DNA of 64,000 bases from Lachnospiraceae bacterium (lineage in GTDB: Bacteria > Bacillota > Clostridia > Lachnospirales > Lachnospiraceae). The DNA is taken from contig CABJAM010000004.1 of assembly GCA_902363555.1 (NCBI GenBank), positions 127,778 to 191,777 of the forward strand. Direction: 5' to 3'. The translations under genes and the position numbers were made by a program. Of the stretch, positions 15,921 to 25,137 are shown piece by piece (position 1 is the first letter of the stretch; every line of letters begins with the position of its first letter). Under the pieces are notes generated by a model. That model worked only from the letters and a program-made list of their open reading frames with translations, made no database searches and had not been told where the DNA came from.

Positions 15921-17219
15921 ATGGGGCTGGATTTTAACAGGCTGTGCTTAAAATGTTTTAATCCTGCCATTGTGAGCGGAAGATGTACATGCTGCGGCGC
16001 AAAGGTGGGATTTATACAGGAACCTGCGTTTGCGCTGCCGGCAGGAACGATTCTTGCTGGTAATTATCTCGTCGGCGGGGTACTGGGTTTTGGAGGCTTT
16101 GGCATCACCTATCTGGGGCTGGATCTGGCCCGGGAGACGAGGGTGGCCATCAAGGAATTTATGCCGGCGGGAACGGCGAGCCGATCGCCGGGCCAGATCA
16201 ATATGACTGCCAAAAACAGAGAGAATTTTGAATATGGACTGACCCGCTTTTATGATGAAGCCCGGACAGTTTATAAGTACAGGCATCATCCAAATATAGT
16301 CCATGTGTATAAGCTTTTCCATGAAAACCAGACCGGCTATTATGTGATGGAATATCTGGAAGGGGATGACTTTAAGCATTTTCTCAGACGCTATGGCGGC
16401 CGCACGGATTTTAATACATTAATGAAGATCATGCTGCCTGTCATGGATGCCCTGGAATGCGTCCATAAAGATCATGTGATCCACAGAGATATCAGCCCGG
16501 ACAATATATTTGTGGGCGAAACCGTGAAGCTTATTGATTTCGGCGCGGCCCGTGTGGCCCTGGCCGGTCAGAGTAAAAGTCTGTCGATCATACTGAAAAA
16601 AGGCTTTGCTCCGGAGGAACAGTACCGGACCCATGGCCGTCAGGGGCCGTGGACAGATATCTATGCGCTGGCAGGCACGATGTATTATGCACTTTCCGGC
16701 GTCATGGTGCCGGAGGCGCCGGAGCGGCTCGTGGATGATGAACTTAAAGATCTGCGCACACTGAACGTAGCCCTCCCGGATTACAGTGCGGCGGCTATCA
16801 TGCAGGCGCTGGCCGTGCGGGCGGCAAACCGTTACCAGACCGTTGAAGATTTCCGGTGTGCATTGTCCGGTCAGACGCCGGGGCGCGCCATAACCATGAG
16901 TCCGGTGTCCGCCTTCCGTCTTTACGGGCTTCAGGGATTTTATGCCGGAGCCAGCCTGACGGCGGAGGACAGCATAACCCTTGGCCGCGACCCTGTGACC
17001 TGTCAGCTTGTATTTCCACAAAATACAAGAGGTGTCAGTAAGGTGCACTGTAGATTACGTATCGATCCTGTTAGGAATCTTGTTTATTTAAAGGATATGA
17101 ATTCAACTTATGGCACATGGGTCAACGGACATCTTATAGGACGGGGGCAGGAGACAGCCTTAAACTGTGCGGACCGGTTTGCTTTCGGAGAAGGGCAGGT
17201 ATTTGAAATTGAATTTTAG
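15921..17219 (+). CDS. Zinc-ribbon Ser/Thr protein kinase with C-terminal FHA domain
   Basis: 432 residues, cytosolic. An N-terminal cysteine cluster (CLKC, CTCCG, about 9-25) precedes a Hanks-type kinase domain at about 50-310: glycine loop LGFGGFGITYLG, Lys in VAIKEF, catalytic loop HRDISPDN, DFGAAR and GFAPEEQY. The C-terminal FHA domain (about 335-432) has LGRDPVTC, SKVHC and NSTYGTWVNG. This is the only kinase of the three with its own FHA domain and the only one without a membrane span or long tail. It starts 10 bp after the phosphatase with a GGTGG-type site. Confidence 0.9.
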   Translation: MGLDFNRLCLKCFNPAIVSGRCTCCGAKVGFIQEPAFALPAGTILAGNYLVGGVLGFGGFGITYLGLDLARETRVAIKEFMPAGTASRSPGQINMTAKNRENFEYGLTRFYDEARTVYKYRHHPNIVHVYKLFHENQTGYYVMEYLEGDDFKHFLRRYGGRTDFNTLMKIMLPVMDALECVHKDHVIHRDISPDNIFVGETVKLIDFGAARVALAGQSKSLSIILKKGFAPEEQYRTHGRQGPWTDIYALAGTMYYALSGVMVPEAPERLVDDELKDLRTLNVALPDYSAAAIMQALAVRAANRYQTVEDFRCALSGQTPGRAITMSPVSAFRLYGLQGFYAGASLTAEDSITLGRDPVTCQLVFPQNTRGVSKVHCRLRIDPVRNLVYLKDMNSTYGTWVNGHLIGRGQETALNCADRFAFGEGQVFEIEF

Positions 17220-17231
17220 GAGGAGTTATCG

Positions 17232-17957
17232 ATGGTAGATATAGCCAGTTTTTCCAGTCAGGGCGGCAGGGATTATAATGAGGACAGTGTGGCAGTCTCT
17301 GATGAAAATGACCGTCAGTGCGTTGTTGTCGCTGATGGGCTGGGCGGCCACGGCGGCGGGAAGATCGCGTCGCAGAAAGCTGCGGATATGATCGTCCAGG
17401 CCTTTGCTCCGGAAAATGGTGTAAATGAGGCGTGGATCCAGAGTATTTTTGAGGGTGTCAATCAGGCGGTGCTGGATGGGCAGACCGATAGCTGTCAGAT
17501 GAAAACCACATGTGTCAGTCTGTTTGTGGAAAATAATTATGCCCTCTGGGCCCATCTGGGGGATTCCAGACTGTATCACTTTGTAGATGGCCGGCTGGAT
17601 TTTTGTACGACCGATCACAGTGTTTCACAGATGGCCGTCCTTTCCGGGGAGATCACAAAGGCCCAGATCCGGTTTCACGAGGACAGGAACCGGGTGTTAA
17701 GAGCCTTTGGAGCGGAAGCTAAGGTAAAGCCGGATATCAACGGCATACGTCTGGATGACGGTGCATTTCATGCGTTTTTGCTTTGTACCGACGGCTTTTG
17801 GGAATATGTGCTTGAAGGTGAGATGGAGATCGATCTGGGCAAAGTGGAGGCTGCCGATGTGTGGCTGGAGTATATGATCGAGCGTCTGGAAAAACGTGTG
17901 AATGGCAAAAATGACAATTTTACCGCGGCGGCGTTATTTTATATGGCCGATGCGTAG
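17232..17957 (+). CDS. Soluble PP2C-family Ser/Thr phosphatase
   Basis: 241 residues, PP2C domain only. Motifs: GGRDYNEDSV, VADGLGGHGGG, GDSRLYHF, LLCTDGFWEY and NDNFTAAAL, giving the expected Asp ligands for two metal ions. No membrane anchor, unlike the phosphatase at 14765, so the operon has one soluble and one membrane-bound phosphatase. Ribosome site AGGAGG before the ATG. Its 3' end is separated by about 22 bp from the GTG start of the VWA gene. Confidence 0.9.
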   Translation: MVDIASFSSQGGRDYNEDSVAVSDENDRQCVVVADGLGGHGGGKIASQKAADMIVQAFAPENGVNEAWIQSIFEGVNQAVLDGQTDSCQMKTTCVSLFVENNYALWAHLGDSRLYHFVDGRLDFCTTDHSVSQMAVLSGEITKAQIRFHEDRNRVLRAFGAEAKVKPDINGIRLDDGAFHAFLLCTDGFWEYVLEGEMEIDLGKVEAADVWLEYMIERLEKRVNGKNDNFTAAALFYMADA

Positions 17958-17979
17958 GCGGCGGACAGGAGGGATTCTT

Positions 17980-19983
17980 GTGAGACAGGCAATCAAAAGA
18001 AGCGGCTGCGGGCTGCTCATATTGTGCATGATCTTCGTATTGTATTCCACACAGGCTATGGGCAGCGTGGTGAGCACTACGACACCTCAACTGCACGTGG
18101 AAAACAGCAGTATGGAGGATGGTCAGCTTAAAATCTATACAAACAATAATCTGGATAAAACTGTGACCACTCTTGGCACGGATAATTTCAGCATAACTTT
18201 AAGGGATGTGGAACTGCCCTGTACAAAGGCAGTTTATTTCTCAGATGCAAATGAACCGGTAACTTATATATTTCTTGTGGATGTGTCCGGCTCGATCGAC
18301 AGCAAAAAGCTTGGTCAGATGAAGGATTATTTAAAGCTTGTGGCAGGAAATCTTGGTGCGCAGGATAAAGTCTGTCTGATCACCCTGGGCAATACCATCG
18401 CTGTGGGCGATTTTGTCAGCGGACGGGAGTCCATCGAGGCTCAGATCGACGGTATTCAGGGGCTTTATGATGATACAAATCTGTATTACGGCATTGCCGA
18501 ATCTTTAAAAATCCTCAATTCCGACACATACAGCACAGGCAAGCGGGCGCTTTTGGTCCTCTCCGATGGCGAGGACGAGCAGGCCACAGGCATTACCCGC
18601 GAGGAGGTCAACAAGCTGTTGGAAGAAACCCGGATCCCTGTCTACACAGCGGCGATCCTGGGGAATAAGCCATCCGCTCAGCAGCAGGAATTTGCCAAAA
18701 TCCTTGGCAGCTTTGCCAGACTTTCAGCCGGCGGTATCCATACGGCCTTCGGCGTGGAGGATATATCCATGGAGGACAGCGCCAGCCGCATGGCTGCATC
18801 CATTTCCGACAGTATGGTGCTTTATGCCGATGTATCCGGATATGAGACAGGTACCGGTCAGGCTTATTTACAGGTAACTGTCAAGGATGAAGCGCAGGGA
18901 ACCGCCAGTGACGGCTACATGATATCCGAGAAGGATTTATCCGCAGCCGCGGGCGCGGTGGCCGCACAGCAGGATGCCGGTGATGATAAAGCCGCCGACG
19001 GAAGTGGCAGTGAAGGCGCCGGTGGAAGAAGCAGTGAAGGTGCCGACGGGCAGGAACCGGGCGTAGCGGAAGCGTCCGGAATATCTGAAACTTCTGAAAT
19101 GTCTGAAAATGCCGCCGGTGAAGAGGAAAATGTATTGTCCAGAACCATGGCGGGGCTTCCACTTTGGGCCTGGCTTGCCATAGCGGCTGCACTGCTGCTT
19201 ATTGTCATCATTATTATCGCAGTTAGCGTAAGCCGGAAGAAACGCCGGGCGAAGGCACAGCGGGAGGCTGAAAGACTTGAACAGAGCCGGATGGCTGAGG
19301 CTCCGGAGAGTGGAACGACGGAGATTTTGCCGGAGGATATTATGGAAGATGACGCCGGAACAGGCGATGACGCGGCGGATAATGCCAAAGATAGCAAAAC
19401 AGGTGCCGTAGCGGACGATGCGGATAATGCGGATAATGCCGGAATTAAACCCGCCGGGAAGGATGATTCCGGGGAGGATGCGGACGAGTCGGGAACCGGT
19501 GAAGATGCAGATGGTGTGGCCAGTGCGGCCGGACTGGACGAAGAAGGAACTGACGGACAGGAATCTGCCGAAAATACTGCCGGTGTGGATGCTGTGAATA
19601 CCGATAGTTCCGGTGAAAGTGTTCCTGTCGATACGGCAGGCTTTGCAGGTGGTATGAATAATATCCCGCCGCCGATGCCTCAGGGTGTGGTGGTTTATCT
19701 GACGAAAATCGGATTGTCTGAGGAAAAAACTTATAAGATCGTTATCCGCGGTGAGGTGACCCTGGGCCGACAGCCCCAGAGAGCTGATTATGCTTTTCCT
19801 GAGGATGGGCATATGTCCGGTGTTCACTGTGCATTGACTTATTTTGATGACCATGTGATTTTGTGGGATAAGGGTTCCATGAATGGAACGCAGGTCAACG
19901 GCATCCCCATTACCGCACCTTATGCGCTGCGGTGTGACGATATCATACATATTGGAAATACGGAATTTCGGATACATTGGTAG
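17980..19983 (+). CDS. Exported VWA-domain receptor with cytosolic FHA domain
   Basis: About 667 residues. Signal peptide to about residue 29, a von Willebrand A domain at about 85-270 with an intact metal-ion adhesion site (DVSGS, the Thr in DDTNLYYG, SDGED), an Ala/Gly/Glu-rich stretch, one membrane span near 393-418, an acidic low-complexity linker rich in DNA/DDA repeats, and an FHA domain at the C-terminus (LGRQPQRADYAF, SGVHC, GSMNGTQVNG). The VWA part should bind a protein or surface ligand outside the cell. The GTG at 17980 is chosen because ACAGGAGGG sits just before it and it yields a clean signal peptide; an ATG at 17950 is possible. Confidence 0.85.
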   Translation: MRQAIKRSGCGLLILCMIFVLYSTQAMGSVVSTTTPQLHVENSSMEDGQLKIYTNNNLDKTVTTLGTDNFSITLRDVELPCTKAVYFSDANEPVTYIFLVDVSGSIDSKKLGQMKDYLKLVAGNLGAQDKVCLITLGNTIAVGDFVSGRESIEAQIDGIQGLYDDTNLYYGIAESLKILNSDTYSTGKRALLVLSDGEDEQATGITREEVNKLLEETRIPVYTAAILGNKPSAQQQEFAKILGSFARLSAGGIHTAFGVEDISMEDSASRMAASISDSMVLYADVSGYETGTGQAYLQVTVKDEAQGTASDGYMISEKDLSAAAGAVAAQQDAGDDKAADGSGSEGAGGRSSEGADGQEPGVAEASGISETSEMSENAAGEEENVLSRTMAGLPLWAWLAIAAALLLIVIIIIAVSVSRKKRRAKAQREAERLEQSRMAEAPESGTTEILPEDIMEDDAGTGDDAADNAKDSKTGAVADDADNADNAGIKPAGKDDSGEDADESGTGEDADGVASAAGLDEEGTDGQESAENTAGVDAVNTDSSGESVPVDTAGFAGGMNNIPPPMPQGVVVYLTKIGLSEEKTYKIVIRGEVTLGRQPQRADYAFPEDGHMSGVHCALTYFDDHVILWDKGSMNGTQVNGIPITAPYALRCDDIIHIGNTEFRIHW

Positions 19984-20033
19984 ACCCAGACAGGTCATAG
20001 AAAATTGTGGAATTGCAAGAGGTGAGGAATGCT

Positions 20034-22283
20034 ATGGAACTGAATTTATGTATGAATTGTATGCAGGAGCACAAAGACTCCGGGCCCTGCCCACACTGTG
20101 GCTTTGATGAGAGTAAATATGAGGCTTTACCCCATTACCTGCCGCTGAGGACGATTTTAAACGGCAAGTATCTGGTGGGCAGAGTGCTGGGCCAGGGCGG
20201 CTTTGGAATTACTTATCTGGGCTGGGATTTAAATTTGGATGTGAAGCTGGCGATTAAGGAGTATTATCCCAATGGCTTTGTTATGCGGGAAGCTACCTGC
20301 GGCCCGTCTTTATCTATTATGAGTGGCAGCAGGTCCGAATATTTTCAAAAAGGACTGACAAAATTTGTGGATGAAGCCAAGCGCCTCGGAAAATTCTGGG
20401 GGCTTCCGGGAATCGTGGCCGTAAAGGACTATTTTCAGCAAAATAATACCGCCTATATTGTCATGGAATTTGTTGAGGGCGAGACTTTAAAGGAGGTCCT
20501 TAAAAAAAGTAATGGCCGGATGCGCCCGGAAATTCTGTTTGAAATGATGCATCCGCTGTTTGAATCACTGGATGTGGTCCATAAGGCCGGTATCATCCAT
20601 AGGGATATCAGTCCGGATAATATTATGGTGGATGAGCACGGGCACGTAAAGCTGCTGGACTTCGGCGCTGCCAGAGACTTTATTTCCCAGGATGAAAAAA
20701 GTCTTTCGGTCATGCTAAAGCCCGGTTATGCACCGGAGGAACAGTACCGAAGCAAGGGCCAGCAGGGGCCGTGGACCGATGTATACGGACTTTGTGCTAC
20801 AATTTATCGGGCGCTTACAGGTACGACGCCGGTGGAATCTCTGGACCGTATGCAGGAGGATACACTAAAACCGCCGTCGACGTTGGGGGTAGCCATCGCG
20901 CCCTGGCAGGAAGCCGCATTAATGAAGGGGCTGGCTGTTTTTGCCAGGGATCGGTATGAATCTGTGAAGGAGCTGGAGAAAGCTTTGTATGAACCTCCAG
21001 TTAATGAAAGCGGTTACACAGATATCCGTATGAATCACAGTTATTCCGGCGGCAGTGATGGGAAAAATATCAGCGATCAGAACAGAGGTATCGAAGGACA
21101 CGATGATAATACTTCGGATAGGAATACCGTCAGTGGTCAATATGACGGAAATTTAAGCAGTGGAGCATATCAAAAGCCGGAGACGCTGTCACAGCGGGTG
21201 AAATCGGATAAAAAGCTGCTGATTATTCTGGCCGTGGTAATGGCTGCCTGCATAATACTTGTTGTTGTTTTCAGCGGCCGGGGAGGGAAGTCTAACAATA
21301 GTCCTGTTCCATCGCCTATTGCTGAAAGTGGAGATAAAGATACCCAATTCCGTCTGGCAGAAGGGGGCCCGGAAAGTAAAAAGGAAACTGCAGCATCCAG
21401 AGAAAGCATAACTGAAACTAGACCTGCAACAGAAAAACAAACTGAAACAAAAAAAGAAACAGAAAGACAACCGGAAACAGAAAGTGAGACTGAGCTGCCG
21501 GCACCGTCCTATCCTGTTCTTAATATTGACCGGGTTGATGAGATTCTTAATGAAAAGGGCGGCGGCGCAACCTTTGGGGTATGTGTTTATGATATCCGCA
21601 ATGATGTACCTTATGTTGGAAGTAATGGCGATAAAAGTATGATATCATCGGCACTGACGAATATATGTACTTTATTTACAGTTGGCTTGCTGTGTGACAA
21701 TGGTGCTATTTCTCTGGATGACAGCGTTTTATTTTCATATACCTTTGATGGGCGGGGGATAAAATCAAAAAGTGACAGCGGTAATTATTATCCACTGAGT
21801 GAATTGTTGGCCAATATGCTGCAATATAGTGATAACAATGCTGCCAATTCGATTATGGACTACATTGGCATAGACACAATCAATAAATTGTGTGAACAGG
21901 TCGAGCTATACAGTATTGATGTCCAGAGAAATTATTCCGGTAATACCAGTCTTGATAACTATGCAAGCGCCGAAGATATTGCTCTTATGCTGGCAGTAAT
22001 GTATAGTGGGGCTTTTGATTCCGTAGATAAAAGTTATATTAATAATAATTTTTATATAGCAGATAAAGTATCCGATAAAGGTATTGCCAAATATATTCCG
22101 TCAAGTTATACCGTTTTAAATCATAACGGAGTTCGGACAAATGTATATAATGAAGCAGCCATAATTAAAGGTTCCGATGCGGAATATGTCGTAGTGATTA
22201 TGTCCAATGGCGGTGTTCAGGATAAGGAAGCGGCGGCCATTGCTGAGGCTTCAGAATATATTTTTGAAGCTTTGACTGAGTAA
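20034..22283 (+). CDS. Membrane Ser/Thr kinase with degenerate beta-lactamase-fold ectodomain
   Basis: About 749 residues. Zinc ribbon (CMNC, CPHCG, about 6-22), kinase domain at about 42-310 (GQGGFGITYLG, AIKEYYP, HRDISPDN, DFGAARDF, APEEQY), one transmembrane span near 393-413, a Lys/Glu/Thr-rich linker, and an ectodomain from about 500 resembling class A beta-lactamase and related serine hydrolases. In that ectodomain the SxxK motif reads SALT in the aligned segment, and the KTG box reads HNG; only the SDN motif is intact (YSDNNAAN). It therefore looks catalytically dead and may bind a peptidoglycan- or beta-lactam-like ligand, comparable in layout to PASTA kinases. ATG chosen from AGGTGAGG upstream. 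Confidence 0.85.
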   Translation: MELNLCMNCMQEHKDSGPCPHCGFDESKYEALPHYLPLRTILNGKYLVGRVLGQGGFGITYLGWDLNLDVKLAIKEYYPNGFVMREATCGPSLSIMSGSRSEYFQKGLTKFVDEAKRLGKFWGLPGIVAVKDYFQQNNTAYIVMEFVEGETLKEVLKKSNGRMRPEILFEMMHPLFESLDVVHKAGIIHRDISPDNIMVDEHGHVKLLDFGAARDFISQDEKSLSVMLKPGYAPEEQYRSKGQQGPWTDVYGLCATIYRALTGTTPVESLDRMQEDTLKPPSTLGVAIAPWQEAALMKGLAVFARDRYESVKELEKALYEPPVNESGYTDIRMNHSYSGGSDGKNISDQNRGIEGHDDNTSDRNTVSGQYDGNLSSGAYQKPETLSQRVKSDKKLLIILAVVMAACIILVVVFSGRGGKSNNSPVPSPIAESGDKDTQFRLAEGGPESKKETAASRESITETRPATEKQTETKKETERQPETESETELPAPSYPVLNIDRVDEILNEKGGGATFGVCVYDIRNDVPYVGSNGDKSMISSALTNICTLFTVGLLCDNGAISLDDSVLFSYTFDGRGIKSKSDSGNYYPLSELLANMLQYSDNNAANSIMDYIGIDTINKLCEQVELYSIDVQRNYSGNTSLDNYASAEDIALMLAVMYSGAFDSVDKSYINNNFYIADKVSDKGIAKYIPSSYTVLNHNGVRTNVYNEAAIIKGSDAEYVVVIMSNGGVQDKEAAAIAEASEYIFEALTE

Positions 22284-22300
22284 AAGAGAGGTGTGATACG

Positions 22301-23530
22301 ATGGAAAATCCTAAAAAGACAAAACTGCCAATGATCATTACTGGTATTCTTTTTGCCATTTCACTGGTAGTGCTGATTGTTCTGGTAGTACTGCAGCTTG
22401 GCAGCAAAAATGTTAAGGGAAAAACGGATAATGATCCTGGCAGTGCTGTTTCAGAAACGGACGAGGGAGGTGCTTTAAAGAGCCCAAAGGAAGGTACGGA
22501 TAGTGGGAACATGGAGGAGACTGAGACGGTGGAAATGCCAGCATCAGGGAATGATAATACAGAAAACGGCAATGGTTTTCCTGATCCCGGGGAACAACCA
22601 AACGGAACAAATAAAGGAACCGATGAAACGAGTGAGGATAATGCGGCTGGGAAACCGGGTAATCCGCTTGTTTTTGATGGTTCAGGTACAGGATCGTCTG
22701 ACGGAAGCCAGGGCGGCGAAGGCTCCGGTAAAATAAGTGATCAGGAAGTATCGTTAACTTTGGAGGAAGAACTTAAAGCGTTGATTAGCGATTATGACAG
22801 TGACTGGGCGATTTATGTGAAAAATCTTGTTACAGGGGATTCGTTTTCTTTGTATAACCATGAGGAGAACGGTCCTGCTATGAAAGCGGCCAGTCTCATT
22901 AAGTTATTTATTATGGGCGCTGTCTACCAGCAGATCGAGGATGGAATCCTGGAAGAAACCGAAGCGGTTGATAATTACCTGAATTTGATGATAACTGTCA
23001 GTGATAATACTTCAGCAAATGCATTGGTTAAGCTTCTAAGTGGAAGTAGTAACAATGCTGCGGATGGCATGGCGGTAGTCAATAAATGGGCGACGGACCA
23101 TGGATATAGTAACACGCATCAGGGCCGTGAGCTTGAGGATTCCCGGGAGTATGGAGATAATTTCACATCCGTAGAGGACTGTGGGAAGATTCTGGAGGAC
23201 ATTTATAATGGCGATTGCGTATCCAAAGCCAGTTCTAAGAAGATGGAGCAGTTGTTATGTGAACAGACAGTTACCGATAAAATACCGGCTGGATTACCCA
23301 GAGATAAAAATATTCGATGTGGAAATAAAACCGGGGAGCTTCCTGCGCCGGATAATGTGGAAAATGATGTTGCTATAGTGTATTCCCCGGGAAACCACTA
23401 TATACTCTGTATAATGACTCAGGACTTGAAAGATATCGGATTTGCCAGAAGCAGTATTGTTTCAATTTCAGAGATGGTATATGAATATTTTAATCCACTG
23501 CCACAGTCGGACAACCCGACAGGGCTATAA
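22301..23530 (+). CDS. Membrane-anchored class A beta-lactamase-like serine hydrolase
   Basis: 409 residues. One N-terminal membrane span (about 9-31), a long Ser/Gly/Glu-rich linker to about 145, then a penicillin-recognising serine hydrolase domain. Here the catalytic motifs are complete: SLIK (Ser near 198), SDN near 234 and KTG near 342. It is the intact counterpart of the ectodomain of the preceding kinase. No class A omega-loop Glu (ExxxN) is clear to me, so acylation without fast hydrolysis (a penicillin-binding or sensor role) is as likely as resistance. It starts 17 bp after the kinase stop. Confidence 0.8.
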   Translation: MENPKKTKLPMIITGILFAISLVVLIVLVVLQLGSKNVKGKTDNDPGSAVSETDEGGALKSPKEGTDSGNMEETETVEMPASGNDNTENGNGFPDPGEQPNGTNKGTDETSEDNAAGKPGNPLVFDGSGTGSSDGSQGGEGSGKISDQEVSLTLEEELKALISDYDSDWAIYVKNLVTGDSFSLYNHEENGPAMKAASLIKLFIMGAVYQQIEDGILEETEAVDNYLNLMITVSDNTSANALVKLLSGSSNNAADGMAVVNKWATDHGYSNTHQGRELEDSREYGDNFTSVEDCGKILEDIYNGDCVSKASSKKMEQLLCEQTVTDKIPAGLPRDKNIRCGNKTGELPAPDNVENDVAIVYSPGNHYILCIMTQDLKDIGFARSSIVSISEMVYEYFNPLPQSDNPTGL

Positions 23531-23598
23531 CTTTGTAGTGGATGTTCTTATGGAGTAATAATTAGAATATGCAGAGTGTAAAGAAAGAGGAAATTTAA

Positions 23599-24876
23599 GT
23601 GGAAATCAATCTTTGTATGGGATGTATGCGTGAAAAAAAGCAGCCAGGTCCATGTCCGCACTGCGGCTTTGAGGAAGCGGTTTATGAGCCATCGCCGCAT
23701 CATCTGCCGCCAGAAACCGTCCTTAACGGAAAATATATAATCGGCAGGGTGCTCGGTGAGGGCGGCTTCGGGATCACCTATCTGGGCTGGGATATAAATC
23801 TGGAATTAAAGGTGGCTATAAAAGAATATTATCCCAATGGATTTGTTACCCGTCAGTTTACCGGCAGCGGTAATACAGTGACCATTCTGTCAGGCTATCG
23901 GACAGAGTATTTTAACAAAGGCCTGGAGAAATTTGTGGACGAGGCAAGGCGTCTGGCAAAATTCTGGGGGCTCCCTGGAATTGTGGCGGTGAAAGATTAT
24001 TTTCCTCAAAATAGTACTGCCTATATTGTTATGGAATTTGTGGAGGGAAAGACGCTAAAGACACTGCTTCGGGAAAATAATGGATATATACCGGCCGCGC
24101 AGGTATTTGATATGATGCGGCCGGTCATGGAATCTCTGGAAACTGTCCATGAGGCCGGTTTGATCCACAGGGATATCAGTCCGGATAATATTATGGTGGA
24201 TGTGAAGGGGCGGGTGAAGCTTCTGGATTTTGGGGCAGCCAGAAGCTTTATTACCGACAGTGAAAAAAGCCTGTCGGTAATGCTCAAGCCCGGTTATGCG
24301 CCGGAAGAACAATATCGGAGCCGGGGAAAGCAGGGGCCCTGGACCGATGTTTACAGCCTGTGCGCCACCATGTACCGTGCCATTACCGGTGAGGTTCCTT
24401 TAGAATCTCTGGACCGGATGGCGGAGGATACTATAAAGCGGCCTTCGGAGTTGGGGATCGTTATAGACAGTCATCAGGAGGATGCACTGATGAAAGGCAT
24501 GGCGGTATTTCAGAAGGACCGCTATGCATCCATCGAGGAGCTGCGTATAGCCTTGTTTACAAAGCCGGAGCCAGAGCCAGCGGCTATTGAAAATAAGATT
24601 TGGCCTGAAACGAATGTGGCTCCCCAAACATGGGCTGCTCCGACAAACCAGACACCGATTGTTCAAAGTGCGACTGTTCCGTCAAAAAGGAATATCTGGG
24701 ATGAGGCCTATGGACATAATGAGGCGTTAAGGGAGGAATACATTAAATCATCTGAGCCCAAAACTAAAAAGGAGTCTATGCTCCATAAGGCAGCCGAGAT
24801 GGTGGAACAGTCAGGACAAAAGTTAGGACGGAAGAATCTATGGGATGAGATATATGGCTCTAAAAATGGCAGTTGA
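23599..24876 (+). CDS. Zinc-ribbon Ser/Thr protein kinase
   Basis: 425 residues starting at a GTG with AAAGAGG 8 bases upstream. The zinc ribbon (CMGC, CPHCG) and kinase domain (GEGGFGITYLG, AIKEYYP, HRDISPDN, DFGAARSF, APEEQY) are very similar to those of the kinase at 20034, indicating duplication. There is no membrane span or ectodomain; the C-terminal 100 residues are a Pro/Ala linker and two copies of a short motif, RNIWDEAYG and KNLWDEIYG, spaced about 50 residues apart. The last gene of the operon. Function of the tail is unknown; a docking motif is a guess. Confidence 0.88.
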   Translation: MEINLCMGCMREKKQPGPCPHCGFEEAVYEPSPHHLPPETVLNGKYIIGRVLGEGGFGITYLGWDINLELKVAIKEYYPNGFVTRQFTGSGNTVTILSGYRTEYFNKGLEKFVDEARRLAKFWGLPGIVAVKDYFPQNSTAYIVMEFVEGKTLKTLLRENNGYIPAAQVFDMMRPVMESLETVHEAGLIHRDISPDNIMVDVKGRVKLLDFGAARSFITDSEKSLSVMLKPGYAPEEQYRSRGKQGPWTDVYSLCATMYRAITGEVPLESLDRMAEDTIKRPSELGIVIDSHQEDALMKGMAVFQKDRYASIEELRIALFTKPEPEPAAIENKIWPETNVAPQTWAAPTNQTPIVQSATVPSKRNIWDEAYGHNEALREEYIKSSEPKTKKESMLHKAAEMVEQSGQKLGRKNLWDEIYGSKNGS

Positions 24877-24889
24877 ATTATGTTTGAGC

Positions 24890-24913
24890 GGTCACTCGCT
24901 TTGCTGAGTGGCC
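24890..24913 (+). terminator. Possible weak terminator or hairpin after the FHA/kinase operon
   Basis: GGTCACTC pairs with GAGTGGCC (one G-T pair) around an 8-base loop, 14 bases after the last stop codon. No T-run follows, so termination is uncertain. Confidence 0.4.
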
Positions 24914-25017
24914 GGAACATAAATCTGGTAGGTGTTTAGATTCGATGGAATATGGATTTTGCTCAAAATTCGACATGATTCGACATTCTTAAATTTGTCT
25001 AAACTTGCGAAATACTG

Positions 25018-25046
25018 TTGATTCATGCGTAAATCCGCAATATAAT
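25018..25046 (+). promoter_or_regulatory. Promoter of the Rpn/YhgA-like gene
   Basis: TTGATT, 17 bp, TATAAT. The leader would be about 85 bases. Upstream, TTCGACAT occurs twice, 10 bp apart (24969-24986), function unknown. Confidence 0.7.
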
Positions 25047-25137
25047 ATTTTTATACAAAAGATAATTTTCCTCAATCCAGGAATCTCGTTGCATACATAG
25101 CAGGCAATGAATAATATTATTTATGGAGGAGAATTAT

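Noticed and set aside
22301..23530. Calling this an antibiotic-resistance beta-lactamase
   Set aside because: The SxxK, SDN and KTG motifs fit, but I could not identify the omega-loop Glu and the genomic context is signalling, so a resistance call is unsupported.
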